The notes: generated from the sequence alone by a model not told the origin. A stretch of DNA of 38,718 nt from Gymnopilus junonius (GCA_015501075.1 JADNYJ010000308.1:1-38718), one strand, 5' to 3'; counted from the first letter of the stretch, positions 21,598-32,613 are shown. Numbers and translations are program-made.

Positions 21598-22781
21598 TCA
21601 TGCCATGCCAGCAAATTCAGCAATAATCCTTCCATCCTTCCGACCTTCCAAATTATAAAGAAGTGGTTCAAGCTTCCTACTTCTGCTTGACCGCCGCATA
21701 AGAAGGCCGCCTGGAATTGGCTCTTCCAACAAATCATATTCGGGAGAGGCCAGGCACCGGAAAGGTGTCATAACTTCGAGCACTCTCACTACCAAACACT
21801 TTTCGGACCCCTTAGAGGCGGATAGAACTGTTGATAATTCGAAACGGACAAGCAATTGACCTGCGCAAGGAAATTATAAGTAAACTCATGAAAATACACA
21901 TTCTTTATAAATACAAAGACAGCGTACCAGCGTAACGTGCCCCTAACTTTACTTCTGTTTTCTCGCGCGAGGTTCGGTATAAGGGCCAAAAAATTGTCCA
22001 AGAGAACTGGTGGATCATTGATCGATTCAAGAAGAGCCTGTTGATGAAGGGGTGTTCCAAGTCAAGAATAAAAGGTTGATCAAACTCATAATGCAAGTTG
22101 GCTCTGCTGGGCTGATGGGATGGACCTGCAAGTTTTTGGATATCAGAAACAACACCCTCATCTATAAGCGACTCCTCCTTCGCTTTCGACAGAAGCCCCT
22201 TCCAAGAATGCGCTCTGATGAGGCTGTACGCGATTATGTGCCATATGCTACCATTTGGCAACTTGAGGTCCTCTCCATCATCGAAGTGCGACACGTCAGA
22301 CATGATGCGGAAGCGGATCCCTCCAGTCAACGCGAGGGATGGCTTGTCGGGCGGTGGCTGGAGGTAGTACACTGTGCCGACAGTGCCAGGGGGGAACTTC
22401 TGATGGGGGGCACCACAATAGAAAAATATGGCCCTTCCGTTCTCTGGTAAGACTTTCATGGTAATAGACGGCTTCCCCGAGAAGTCGTATACCTGTTGAT
22501 CCAACGATTGCATTTTATGAGGGTCGAGCGTCAGGATGGACCGCGACGGGGGCGATCTGCCTAGACGGAGGGGTGATGCCTACTCAAACGCTTTGCGTTA
22601 GGACACAAAAGGGTGTAGGGGAATAAAACTGAAGAGCAGATACCGAGAAAAAGCGACGACCATGGTAAACACCCCCACCGCCGTGTGGCCTAGGTTGAAC
22701 GCGTATAAGGAAATTTGAGAGCTTCAGTCTTTGGAGAAGATGCAGTAGAGTATATCCACGAGTAGTTGGTGTATAAGTCAT
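21598..22781 (-). CDS. Family member B (FPPGTVG/DGEDLKLP family), intact
   Basis: The model is complement(join(21598..21860, 21928..22579, 22644..22781)), 350 residues with every junction in frame. Introns are 64 nt (GTATCT...GAGTAG with CTAAC) and 67 nt (GTACGC...CGCAG). Residues 1-46 are a leader rich in Arg, Leu, Thr and His without acidic residues, ending RRFFS, a typical R-x-F-S mitochondrial cleavage context. Then come TLDPHKMQSLDQQVYDFSG (about 62-81), FPPGTVGTVYY (108-118), GGIRFRIMSD, FDDGEDLKLPNGSIWHI (about 145-161), EESLIDEGVVSD, a YEFDQPFILDLEHPFINR segment, and a C-terminal domain with VRFELST, PEYDLLEEPIPGG and GRKDGRIIAEFAG. This is the best-preserved single-domain copy. I know no functional name for the family. 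Closely related to A and E, including 5' flanks. Confidence 0.75.
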
Positions 22782-23556
22782 TTCTCTACATGGGATTCAT
22801 GAGTCGAACCCTAGCTCCAGGAACGATGGATATCTGGGTTCGTATTTTGACCCTTCGTAGAAATGTCGGTGAGCAGCAGTCGATCAGTCCCTCAAAGTAG
22901 CTGCTTGAGTGGGTTCTCCTGCGAGAAATTAGAAGAGAACAAGAGAGTTGGATTGAGTGATAAATTGAAATCCAGGAGCCCAGTCGCGACTCGCAAGCTG
23001 TAGGCCTCTGTCACGCATGTGTCACATCTCCCGCCCGTAGAGGTCGTGAGCCGCAACGAGGAAGATTATACCTTCATTGGCCCTCAGCATTACAGCAGGA
23101 ATAACGCGATATCAAGAGATCGAGAAGAAAAGCCGAAACTTAGTGTCAACTTTTTAATCATATTAGAAAAGTCATAATCCAACGAAGAGCTAAGACAGGG
23201 AGAGATAATAGTCTCCCTACAAGTCCTATGAACATGGTACACATATGCTGACCCCTGCTTCATCATTTCGTCCGGTATCTCTATCGGTCGCGCATTTTGT
23301 CCTTGAGTATCGTATGCAAGCTAGCCAAAATGACCAGGCATACTCACATGGAGCCAGAGGCGATGCGCCGAGTGTGGCGTAGCGCTAGGGCACGGTGTCG
23401 AATACAGTACATGACTTCTCAACGGCAGCATGGTAGAGTGGTACGCGCTCGCCTGGATCGGCCATCGTTACTGACATTTACAATTCCAACAGCATATGAA
23501 CTGGCACCTTGGGAAATGCTACAGGCAGCTCTTGCAGTTTTGGATACAGGTCACTG
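22782..23556. other. Spacer between B and C, nothing recognised
   Basis: A plus-strand frame at 23297-23623 overlaps the 3' end of C in antisense and is unsupported. No CBM1 relic could be found downstream of C, unlike downstream of A, B and E. Confidence 0.4.
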
Positions 23557-25689
23557 CTACGACCAGGGTATACCGGCGAACCCAGCAATAATCGCACCGT
23601 CTCTGCGACTATGCAAGCTGTAGAAAAAAGGCTTCGGAGTTTCCCGTTTCAATGAGCGTCGTTGAAGAAGTTCACCGGGAACTGGGTCCGTCAGGAAATC
23701 GTATTCCGGAGGCGCATAGCACTGCACAGGTGTTAGAATCTCCAGCACTTTGAGCACTAGGCCTTGTTCAGGGACTTGAGAAGGTGTTGAAACTGTTGAC
23801 AATTCCAAGCGGACGAGGAGGCGACCTGTGACAGTATCATTGCTTTAACTTCACAACTCAATGATCAAAAAACAAATAGTTCAACGCACCGCCATATGGT
23901 TGTGGCACTTTCGTTTTCTCGCGGATGGATGCGTTCATGTTTTCGATAGTGCTCCAATAAAAGGAGTGAGATATCGACCTGTTCATGAAAACTCTCGAGA
24001 TGGTGGCGTGTTCCAAGTCAATAACAAAAGGTTGACCCAGCTCGTAATGGCCCTTGGACGGGGTATGTGCGTGCTTGCCCGAAGGTTCTGCAAATCAGTG
24101 ATAACCGCCTCATCCACCAGTGATTCCTTCCTCACGACCGACAGAAGCGGCTCCCATTCGCCGGCTATCACGAGTTTATGCAGCGGGATCTGCCAGACAC
24201 TGCCCGTGGGCAATTTGAGATCTTCGCCGTCGTCGAATTGTGCTACGTCAGTCATGAGGCGGAACCGGATGCCCCCAGCGTTGACGTTGTTAGGTGGCGG
24301 GAGATGGTAATACAGTGCCCCGACGGTGCCAGGAGGGAATCTTCCGTTGTCATCGTTGATAAGTTTATGGTAGTAAATGAAGCAGACTGAGTTATCGGGT
24401 GGGGTCGAGTTATCTGGTAAGAAGTAAATGGCAGTACGTAGTATCCCCGAGAGGTCGAATACTTCTTGGCCCGACAATTGCATTTTTCGAGGGTCAAGAG
24501 TATGAACTACAGATTCACGCTTGCTGGTCAAACCAGCGATAACTCCCTCATCCACTAAATTTTCATCCTCCAGTTTCTGGAGAAGCGGTTTCCAACCAGC
24601 CCGATTGACCAATCTGTACAGCGGGATCTGCCAAACTTTGCCTGTGGGCAACATGAGATCCTTGCCGTCGTCGAATTGTGACACGTCAGACATGAGGCGG
24701 AATCGGATGCTTCCAGCGACAGCCTCGCGAGACGGTCGGTGGTAATACAGTGAGCCAACAGTGCCAGGAGGGAATATTCGGTCATCAGATCTGAGAATTC
24801 CATGGTAGCGAATGATGCAGACTGAAATACCTGGCAGGGTGCCGCCATCTGGTAGGGTGGGGTTGCCTGGCGGGTTGGATTCCTGGCGGGAAGGGATGTG
24901 GAATGTAGGGCCCAACATCCCCGAGAGGTCATATACATCCTGACCCGACGACTGCATTTTCCGAGGGTCTAGAGCACGTATCACCCGTATGTAGTCGGGC
25001 AGCATATTTTCCTTCAACGTTTCGGATTTCTGCAAAGCAGCGATAACCCCCTTCTTCAACAATTTCTCCATCCTCAGCTTCTCTAGCAGTGGCTTCCACT
25101 CAGGTACCGTGAGCAATTTGCCTAAGGTTATCTGCCACACATCACCATTGGGCAACTTGAGGTCCTCGCCGTCGTCAAACTGCACCAGATGATGCATGAT
25201 GCGGAACCGGATCCCCGCCACCTCAGGCCAGGCAGACAACGGCGTGTCAGGCGGGGGCGGGTGGTAATAAAAAGCTCCGATCGTTTCAAAAGGGAACTGG
25301 CGGTGCAACGGATCGCTCGCCCGACGGTTATAGAATATCGCGATTTCGGTCCTTAAGGATAAGATGCGGAGATTGACCCTATGCTTCAATGATAAGTTAA
25401 ACACACTTCGATTCTTTGACCGCAGCTTTTGGATATCGAGGGTCCTTAATAGCGGTATTCGACTAGTTCTGTTAAGGACGGCCAGCCCCTGAACGAATAG
25501 TTCGTGTTAGGGAGGAGGGAGCATGCAGCTTAGGTTGGAAGAGATGAATACCGCGCGAGTGTTGTAGGAAGCCTCAGGGCCGCCGTGAGGTCTTGACCTG
25601 AGGCGTCCGAGGGTGTTTGAAAGCTTTGTAAACGAGGAAATGTGCCACGTAACATGTCTTTTTGCAAGAAATGACGCTGGGTAGATCAT
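23557..25689 (-). CDS. Family member C with three domain copies, one frame break
   Basis: Exons are 25689..25552 (46-residue leader MIYPASFLAKRHVTWH... ending YNTRA), 25488..23890 and 23825..23557, with introns GTATTC...TTCAG (63 nt) and GTGCGT...CACAG (64 nt). The big exon carries three tandem domain copies. Each starts with a LDPRKMQxSGQ-(D/E)V-(Y/F)DLSG-like line (positions near 25430, 24955, 24480), followed by FPPGTVG(A/S)LYYH, GGIRFRLM(T/S)D and FDDGEDLKLP(T/N)G. The first copy is most divergent (FPFETIGAFYY). As read, the frame ends at 23983, giving 547 residues. A one-base break near 24030 separates it from the conserved YELGQPFVIDLEHATI segment and the intact last exon. The full product without the break would exceed 650 residues. 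The domain multiplication resembles that of D. Confidence 0.65.
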
Positions 25690-26460
25690 TGTTTAGCACG
25701 GAGTTTCATGAGGTAGCCCTAGGAATCAAGTGAGCGACCATCCAAATGTGAGTCCTTTGGAAATGATTGACCTACTTTAGTTTGTTTAGGGGGGCTCTTT
25801 ACGCCCTTCTCAACCCAGGATTATCCTGATATTCCAAGGGAAGTAAGTTAAAAGAGAGTTCGATGTCGTTTGATGAGTGCAAATTGAAACCGTTAATTCT
25901 GAATGATAAACCGCTATCACCTGACCCCACCTTAGCTATAAATAGATTTTACCATCTCAAGACAACTCGGCTGCAAAGTTGCTGCAAAGAGTGTTCTCTG
26001 TCTCTTACAACTGAGGAAGTTGGGTATTACATATCAAACGCAGCTTTGGAAAAATTTTCTGACAGTCTGAGGTACTTTTTTTTTTGCTGGTTCATAAACT
26101 GTAACAGTACTTATGTCCTACAATGGTCAATTTTCGCAATTTGGAGTTGGCCTTCTAACTTGTCTCTCTAAAACCCAGAGTCCCATATATATGGTCTTTG
26201 AGAAATAGATAATAAAAACCTTACTCCACAGTTCAACAAATCGCTGGCAGTCAGAGTCTTTAGACAAAATCATGCAAGCTCCATTTACTCGGTACTGCAA
26301 ATTGACTGCATACTAATCCGAAGTCTGTCCGGAAAATGCGATTGGAGGGTGGGTAAAACGGTAAATTCGACATTGGTGTGGTTGAACATGGACGAAAAAA
26401 GGAAGGTCGAAATTGGCGAGAGCGATCTATGAACGAGCACTCTGCGCCATCAATTAACGC
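25690..26460. other. Spacer upstream of C, duplicated debris
   Basis: No gene. The piece near 26180-26290 resembles 17040-17180. The piece near 26400-26450 (GCGAGAGCGAT...GCACTCTGCG) resembles the 3' flank of the CBM1 relic near 18630-18655. A run of ten T occurs at about 26075. Confidence 0.4.
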
Positions 26461-26930
26461 TCAGGCGTCAGGAGTTGGCGTCCATCCCGGTGGCGGGGGA
26501 TAAACAGTCAAACCGGGCTGCAAATACATAATAAAAACATTATTAGCTCGAGATCTATCCCAATAAACAGAAGACATCAAAAGCAATATGACAGAGCATC
26601 GGAATACGAACAGGAAGACAGTGCGAGAAGTACGGGTTCTGGTAGATGCAGGTGTTCGGAGCAGCGCACACCTCAATATATAATTGACGGGCACAGGTGA
26701 ATTGATTATTATATATCTAACAGGAATAAAATCCTTGTGGTGCAGACCGTTGGGCCGGTATAACCAATACCTCCACCTGGTAAATGTCAACAACGCGAGG
26801 TATTTAATAAAATTCGCCGAGGAGAAGGGGATAAACAAATTTGCTCCTTACATTGATTCCACTCTTGTGCCAGTTGTGCCGCGACAAAAGGAGCAAGGGC
26901 GAAAAGGCCCAAGAAGTACTTGAATGTCAA
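26461..26930 (-). pseudogene. CBM1 small secreted protein gene, complete except for start codon
   Basis: The model is complement(join(26461..26517, 26612..26671, 26748..26776, 26852..26930)), 75 codons with four exons in frame. Exon 1 gives a signal peptide (FKYFLGLFALAPFVAAQ) then QEWNQ. Exon 2 gives CGGIGYTGPT, exon 3 VCAAPNTCIYQNPYFSHCLP and exon 4 a Pro-rich tail (PGLTVYPPPPGWTPTPDA). Together this is a full fungal cellulose-binding module (CBM1): Cys-Gly-Gly, four Cys spaced as C-x10-C-x5-C-x9-C, and aromatic residues Trp, Tyr, Tyr/Phe for cellulose contact. The codon where Met is expected is TTG, and intron 2 has a weak donor (GTCTGC) and a GAG acceptor. If translated it would be a tiny secreted cellulose binder without an enzyme. 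Three more degenerate copies exist in the window. Confidence 0.65.
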
Positions 26931-27010
26931 TAAGATGATTGGAAGATGAACTGTGAAGATGTAATAGCTCGAGCTTCGAGTTCACAGGACTATTTCTGAA
27001 CTTGAGCACG

Positions 27011-27020
27011 GTTATATAGT
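27011..27020 (-). promoter_or_regulatory. TATA box of the CBM1 gene
   Basis: The minus strand reads ACTATATAAC about 82 nt upstream of exon 1, with CGTCTGGGGAAATTGGAT just before it. This matches the promoter next to B. The sequence similarity to the other CBM1 units stops near 27080. Confidence 0.5.
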
Positions 27021-27080
27021 ATCCAATTTCCCCAGACGGGTCCTATCGTACCTCCTCCTACTTAAACCTAGTCAGTAAAA

Positions 27081-27929
27081 AAAAGGCTAGAGGTTAATTT
27101 GACCGAAAATCTGCTGCAGGGGTGACGTCCCCAGCCGGGCCCAGCGATAAGAAGCTTCAAAGCCCAACCAGGTGATTGATTAATCGATCATGAATCATGA
27201 TCATAGGATTAAGTAGGTCAGAAATTGTCCTGGTTCATCCGTAGGACGAAAGCTAAAGGGGTATCCCTGGCCTTTGCATTTGAGGCATCAGTATGTCTTC
27301 CATCAATCGTGTTCCCCGTTCCGTGGTCCAGTAATCAGTATGCGTGCAGCAGTTCGCTCATGAGCCCAAGTGATAATGATGATTCACCCAGGAAATCGAA
27401 TAGGAACTTCGGTTAAAAATCGGTCGGTGAGCAATCCCCGTCATGATCAGATCGCATGGACAATGCGTAACTTTGGAAAATGTACGCAGGCTTTTACACT
27501 TATCTTTAGGGTAGTGTAAGATCTGCCGGTTACCTTTACTTTGACCTACATCCTACCGACATCACATATACATACGCGCGAATCGGCGGCGGGCGGAGGG
27601 AAGGTGGTCCGAGTCCGGAAATCATGGAGAAGGATAAAGATCTGACCTTCTTTGATTGAGGATTTCTAACCTCCTCCCAAGACATTGATTGTTAAGCAGA
27701 ACGGGTGGTATTCTGGCCTGGATGGAAGTTCGAAGAAGACAGAGCCAGGTTAATTTTAAGCAGGTTCCCCAGAACTACAAGCTACCACGCGCGTGGACGT
27801 CGGAAGAGGACCTTGTCCGATGGTCACTCCTTGACGAGGAGAAACTGACGAACCCATGGTTGGCTGTTTGTCACTTAATTGTTTGCAGGAAATTCCATGT
27901 TATAGGACAAAAAGAAATGCAATTGAAGA
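27081..27929. other. Intergenic, nothing recognised except a near-palindrome
   Basis: GATCATGAATCATGATC (27186-27202) is a 17-base palindrome apart from its centre. The plus-strand frame 27689-28303 is antisense to the OPA3-like gene and is not a gene. It only looks long because of the biased codons opposite. Confidence 0.5.
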
Positions 27930-28962
27930 CTATGAATCCGACGTTGGCGTGGTTGAATTTGAAGGGGGAGGCGAACGAGAAGAGGATGTGGTATTCGAAG
28001 GCGTGGATGAAGGTGGTAATGACGGTGGAGGCACAGATTCGTGTAGCGATGATGTGCTTGTATTTGGAGATTGCAGCATCGCCTGCGAATTATCCCCCAG
28101 CGGCGGAGCGAGCTTTATTCGAGGAAGGTGCACTGGCATGTCGGTCACATCTTGCGCCTGCTCATTCATGCCGTTTTCGATTACTTTTTCTAGGATCCTG
28201 GCAAGGTCGTTGTACCTGCGAAAGCGCGCAGAGAATAGTCAATATTAGGAGTAAGCAAAACGGACAGGTCAACAAGAGCAGAATAGAACAGCCAAGGCGA
28301 TAATGAAATATAAAAACAGAGAAATGAACGTAAACGTACCGCTCCCTCTGCAAGTCCTTCTCATCCTCCCACTGCCTCACGAACTCATCCACACGCGTCG
28401 TCAGCCCCACAAGACGCGTTCCAAGATCCTCCAGCTGCTCGTCGACGGTATCCCGCCGCTTCGAAGCGTTCCGCGAGCTGCGCCATGTTTCTGCGATGAT
28501 GAGCGCCGCAGCGACGGAGAACAAGAAGCCTTCTGCTAAAGCATTGGCGCCATTATCTATTGCCCTGAAGGAGGAATAATGTTAGGGCGCGGAAGGTACT
28601 AGCATGGCAGAAAGGGGGCGAGGGGGCACGAGACGTACTTGGCTTCTGCGAGTGGTCTGATATGCTTGGATGCAGGCTCTCCGAGGATGTTCTGACGTAG
28701 CTTCACCTCTGAGCGGTACATGAACTGCGCGAGGTCCACACATAGCGCTCTGAATCTTTCGTGCCTAAAGGGATCAACAGGCACTTAGGATTCAGCAATT
28801 CCCAGCACAGAGATAGACGAACGCACTGTTTGACCTGTTGTTTAATTTGATTGGATATAGGCTTGGCTAATGTCTATCCTTAAAATTCATCAGAAAGAAT
28901 TCAAGAATAAAGGAAAGTGGACGCACCCTGATTATAAGAGTGGCTATTTTAGCAGATGCCAT
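27930..28962 (-). CDS. OPA3-like mitochondrial protein
   Basis: The model is complement(join(27930..28215, 28340..28564, 28639..28764, 28827..28861, 28927..28962)), 235 residues in frame. It begins MASAKIATLIIR, then PISNQIKQQVKQHERFRALC, LRQNILGEP, IRPLAEAKAIDNGANALAEG, a hydrophobic FLFSVAAALIIAETW helix, then SKRRDTVDEQLEDL opening a coiled coil. This order is diagnostic of the OPA3 family (optic atrophy 3), mitochondrial proteins tied to membrane lipid and organelle shape. The C-terminal 60 residues are Ser/Pro/Thr-rich and poorly conserved, as in fungi generally. Intron 1 is ambiguous: an alternative acceptor at CATTAG with donor GTCCAC would add V-P-K before PISN, closer to the usual KPIS motif. 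It is divergent to CWC2 with a 300-bp shared promoter region. Confidence 0.85.
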
Positions 28963-29262
28963 GGATGCAAGGTTATTTATTTATTCCCGAGTCAAAGTTG
29001 AAAGAGTCTATGGTTGATTAGGATATAGTAGATTAATCCAGATTCCAGGTAGCCAGTAGATAGAGAGACAAGCAAGAGCAATCGGGTGTGGTCGCCACCA
29101 GTCAGCCTGCGTTATTCCGTGCCGACGACTTTAGCAGACGGGTCATTGTGGCGACCAGTGGCGGTGTAGCTGACTCAGCGTACTTACCTATGGTTGGCCG
29201 TCGTTGGCAGTGACTCCTTTGGATCTTCCCCTCATTGTCTTTCTCCTCTGCCGACAGTGACC
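28963..29262. promoter_or_regulatory. Shared divergent promoter region of OPA3-like and CWC2
   Basis: The 300 bp between the two start codons point both ways. It contains a near-repeat of GGTCGCCACCAGT / GGCGACCAGTGGC (about 29091 and 29150), an inverted pair that could be a common factor site. No clear TATA is seen, in keeping with housekeeping genes. Confidence 0.45.
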
Positions 29263-30650
29263 ATGAGCTCGACGATAACGGAAACAGAGATAGAAGTGCC
29301 GCCTCTGCCTCCCCCTATACCCCAGGCACCACGGCCTCCAAAGAAGTTAAAGCCCGCCAGAAAACAGGTTAAACCTGGAGATGTGGTCAAGACGGAAACG
29401 GTGCAGACGGGGAAGGAGTACAGTACGTGCAAATTGTATATTGTCTTGAGAAGGTAGAGGATACCCTCTGACGCCAGTTTTTTTCTTTTTGAATAGATAT
29501 TTGGTACAATAAATGGGCAGGCGGTGATCGTGAAGACAGTTATTCAAAGTACGTGCATCAATATCCATTCACTCGTATGACAATCACCCTAACTTCCTTC
29601 CCTTCTTATCAGCAAAACAAAATCCCAAACGCGATGCAATATCAAAAACGACACAGGGCTTACCCGGGCCAACACCACAGGGATGAAATACACCTGTCTT
29701 TTCTTCGCCAGGGGATGCTGTCCTTATGGTTGGGAGTGCGAATACCGGCACACCCTCCCGACAGCCAACGAGGACTTGCCGGATTCCTCCAAAGACTGCT
29801 TCGCGCGCGACAAGTTCGCAGATTATCGCGACGATATGGGCGGTGTTGGCAGCTTTAATAGGCAGAATCGGACGCTATATGTAGGGAGGATCAAGGAGAC
29901 GGGGACTGGTCCGGAGACGGAGGAGGTTGTGGCGAGGCATTTTAGAGAGTGGGGGACTATTGAGAGGAGTGAGTTGCCGTCAATTTCTCTTTTATTCCTC
30001 GCTTTTTCTGTTTACTATGAACATCGAATGCTGACCCTTTTTTCTCTTCCTTTCTTCCAGTCCGAGTATTGCAATACCGTTCCGTAGCATTCGTAACCTA
30101 CGTCTCCGAATTCAACGCCCAATTCGCCAAAGAAGCCATGGCCTGCCAGTCCCTCGACAATGACGAGATTCTCAACGTCCGCTGGGCCACCGAGGACCCG
30201 AACCCCGTCCAGAAAGTCGCCGAGAAGCGCCGGCTGGAAGTCATGGGCCAGGAGGCCATCCAAGCTCGGATGGACCCCCGGATCGTGGACGCCATGCGCG
30301 CGGTGAGGGCGCTGGAGGATGGGGTTGAGTTGGGGGACGAGGATCCGCAGGTGGAGGAGCCTCAAGATGATGACGAGGAAGAAGATGTGGAGCCAGAGGC
30401 GAAGAGGCGGAGGATAGAGAATGGTCCTCCTGCTTCTGCTTCACCACCACTATCACAGGCTGAATCTGAAACGCCTCCCAATCCAACTGGGCTTCTCAGC
30501 GCTGACACGTTGGAAGGTTTGAAATACTTTGCTGAGATCCGGAAACGAAACGGTGCCACCGCAGCTCCACAGCAGCGTGCGCCTCTGCCAGTGGTGGTCA
30601 AGCCGGCTGGACTAGGGTTGGCGGATTATGGGAGCGACGATGAGGATTAG
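29263..30650 (+). CDS. CWC2: Pre-mRNA-splicing factor CWC2
   Basis: The model is join(29263..29422, 29497..29548, 29613..29968, 30061..30650), 385 residues, with all three introns GT-AG and in frame. After a Pro-rich N-terminus comes the torus region (YNIWYNKWAGGD, then TRCN, TGLTRANTTG). A CCCH zinc finger (Cys99, C-x7-C-x5-C-x3-H in CLFFARGCCPYGWECEYRH) follows, then CFARDKFADYRDDMGGVGS. An RRM starts near residue 157 with RNP2 LYVGRI and RNP1 SVAFVTYV, ending at VRWATEDPNP. This is the conserved Cwc2/Cwf2 architecture, part of the NineTeen complex that contacts U6 snRNA and the intron in the spliceosome's active site. The C-terminal part is acidic with a predicted nuclear signal (AKRRR) and ends in GLADYGSDDE, a common spliceosome-protein tail. 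Confidence 0.93.
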
Positions 30651-31035
30651 AGGTGCTATTGTGTATGTGGACTCGGGAGGTTCTTATGAGGGGCAGAGGA
30701 CTGGCGTGTATTTTCTTACTTTATTTTGCTAAAAAAAATTGTAACTGCCTGTATATCCCACCGAACAATCTGGACAGTTTTTTTTTCGTGGTGCGAACGT
30801 TGGGTGATTGATACGGACCATCAAAGCTTTGGAGGGTTGATAGAAAATACAAATACCATGTTTGTTGTACAAGTACACGCTTAGAGAGAGGCAAATATGA
30901 AAGAAAAGTGTAGCCATATGTGTGTAATAGCAAGACGTCCAAGGTCCATACATATATGTGTATGACCAGCATAATCCATACAGCACCTGCACACCGATCA
31001 AATCCAAATTCCAGAGTTTTGAATCCAGAGGGTCC
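30651..31035. other. Convergent 3' region of CWC2 and TMA46
   Basis: The two genes face each other here. The stretch is AT-rich with A/T runs (around 30731 and 30780) suited to polyadenylation. No gene is seen; antisense frames overlap the exon ends only. Confidence 0.5.
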
Positions 31036-32613
31036 TCAAGCCCCTTGCGTCGGCGTCGACGTCCCGCCAGTCCCGCCTTCCAGCACCACCGCCACATTTC
31101 CGCCATCCAGAGACAGACTGGCGATCCTGAGATTCTCCTCCTCCAGGTCCTCCTCCTCCTTCCTCCGTCTGTACTGCTCAAGATCCCAATCGTCCGACGC
31201 GTCGCCTTCGTCTTCGTCTTGGAACCATTCCGGGTTGTATTGGAACTATTATAAGTGGGAAGAAAAGAACATTGTCAGTCGGAAAGTTCTCTCCAGCAGA
31301 GGTGATGATGACGACAAGGGGGGAACATGATACATACCAGATCTCTTCCACTCATACCGCTGCTCTTGCCCGCGGCGCTCTGTAAGTCCTTGGCTTTCTT
31401 CATAGCCTCTTCCTCCGCTTGTTTCTTGTCCATCCTCGTCTTCTTCCAGACGGCAAATGATTCTCGTGTAACGGGTGTCAAGGTGGTGCCTAATTTATGC
31501 CGCTATAGCCACAGAAAAGTGAAATAAATAGAGGAATATCAATCAACATCTTGCACTCCGTAACCACTAAACGAATGACACATACCTCAACCTCCAAGAA
31601 CTCCTCCAGACTGATGACATTCGCTTTGGCAGCCTCATCTGCCGCCTTTCTTTGGCTCTTGAGCACGAATCCGGGCGGGAGCGCATGTCGGTACTGGCAG
31701 TTCTCACCGCCGTTGGGACATTCCCAGAACCACCCGAATTTCTGGGTTTCGATCGCTTCGATGAAGTATTTGCAGACGATCTACAGGACGCAGGGAGGGG
31801 GGTTAGCAGGATGATAGAGGTGAGTTTGAGAGCTCGTACGTCGGTTGTTGTTCTTGGGTTACCGTGTTTTGATAAGACGACGTTCCGTAGTTTCTCTTCG
31901 TCCCAATTCTCCATCGTATCTGGATATATTACCGTCAGTCCATCAAATCAAAGAGAAAGAAAATTAGAATGCAACCTACCCTGAGCTTTATCCTCTCTTG
32001 AATCCTCATACAGATTCTTCTTCTCCACCTTGCGGCCAACATTTATATCATGACTGAACTTACACTTATTTCCCTTGTCACAATTCCCCGCCTTGAAAAA
32101 CGCACACAGCACCGTCTTAGGGTCGACGCCGAACGGGACCTTTTGCACCTGCACAGGTTTGAACAGGGCCGCTTCCTCCTTCTTCCTTTTCTCCTCCTCC
32201 AATTGGGCTTTAGCACGCCAGCGCTTTTTCTTTTTCCTTCTCCCAGCGCCTCGCGTGATTTTCCGGCCATGGACGCCTGCTGTTGTATACGGGCCACTTC
32301 GGCTTTGACTTTTGCTGATTTGTTTTTCTGTGCAGAGGAGAGTTATAGATTTGGGGTTTATGGTGAGTCAACTTTTGTCGACGGGTGACATGCCTCCCCC
32401 TCTCGAATTACATCGCAAAGAGAGAGACAGGGAGCAAAAGCGGGGAAGTGCGTAAAGAGGTAATACGAACATTTTTCATCCCAAAGTCTGTGCGCATAGT
32501 TAACGATCCTTGTCCTGTTTCATAGGAAAAAAAATAAAAGTTATAGATCTGATTACCTTGTCCTCCTTGACTTTGTTGGAGGAGCCCGCTGGCTGTTTTC
32601 CTTTCGGTGGCAT
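31036..32613 (-). CDS. TMA46: TMA46 / ZC3H15 (DFRP1) homologue, with three frame anomalies
   Basis: Exons as read: 32613..32557, 32487..32471, 32327..31980, 31919..31840, 31780..31586, 31502..31338, 31245..31036. The start is [19 protein letters not shown], then TFGMKN and [17 protein letters not shown]. Next come a Glu/Lys-rich coil and [19 protein letters not shown]. First CCCH finger: [33 protein letters not shown] follows, then the second finger (CKYFIEAI... [13 protein letters not shown]) and [13 protein letters not shown]. It closes with the DFRP domain ending ... [15 protein letters not shown]. This is the ribosome-associated partner of the GTPase Rbg1/DRG1, acting in translation. Anomalies: the exon 1/2 junction is one base out of frame, and the coil in exon 3 needs two one-base shifts (near 32240 and 32215). 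In a conserved single-copy gene these look more like sequence errors than decay. Confidence 0.88.

Noticed and set aside
23297..23623. 108-codon Arg-rich plus-strand ORF
   Set aside because: It overlaps the last exon of C in antisense and shows no motif or partner copy near D.
27689..28303. 204-codon plus-strand ORF
   Set aside because: It lies antisense to exon 5 and intron 4 of the OPA3-like gene and has no recognisable family; codon bias of the opposite strand explains its openness.
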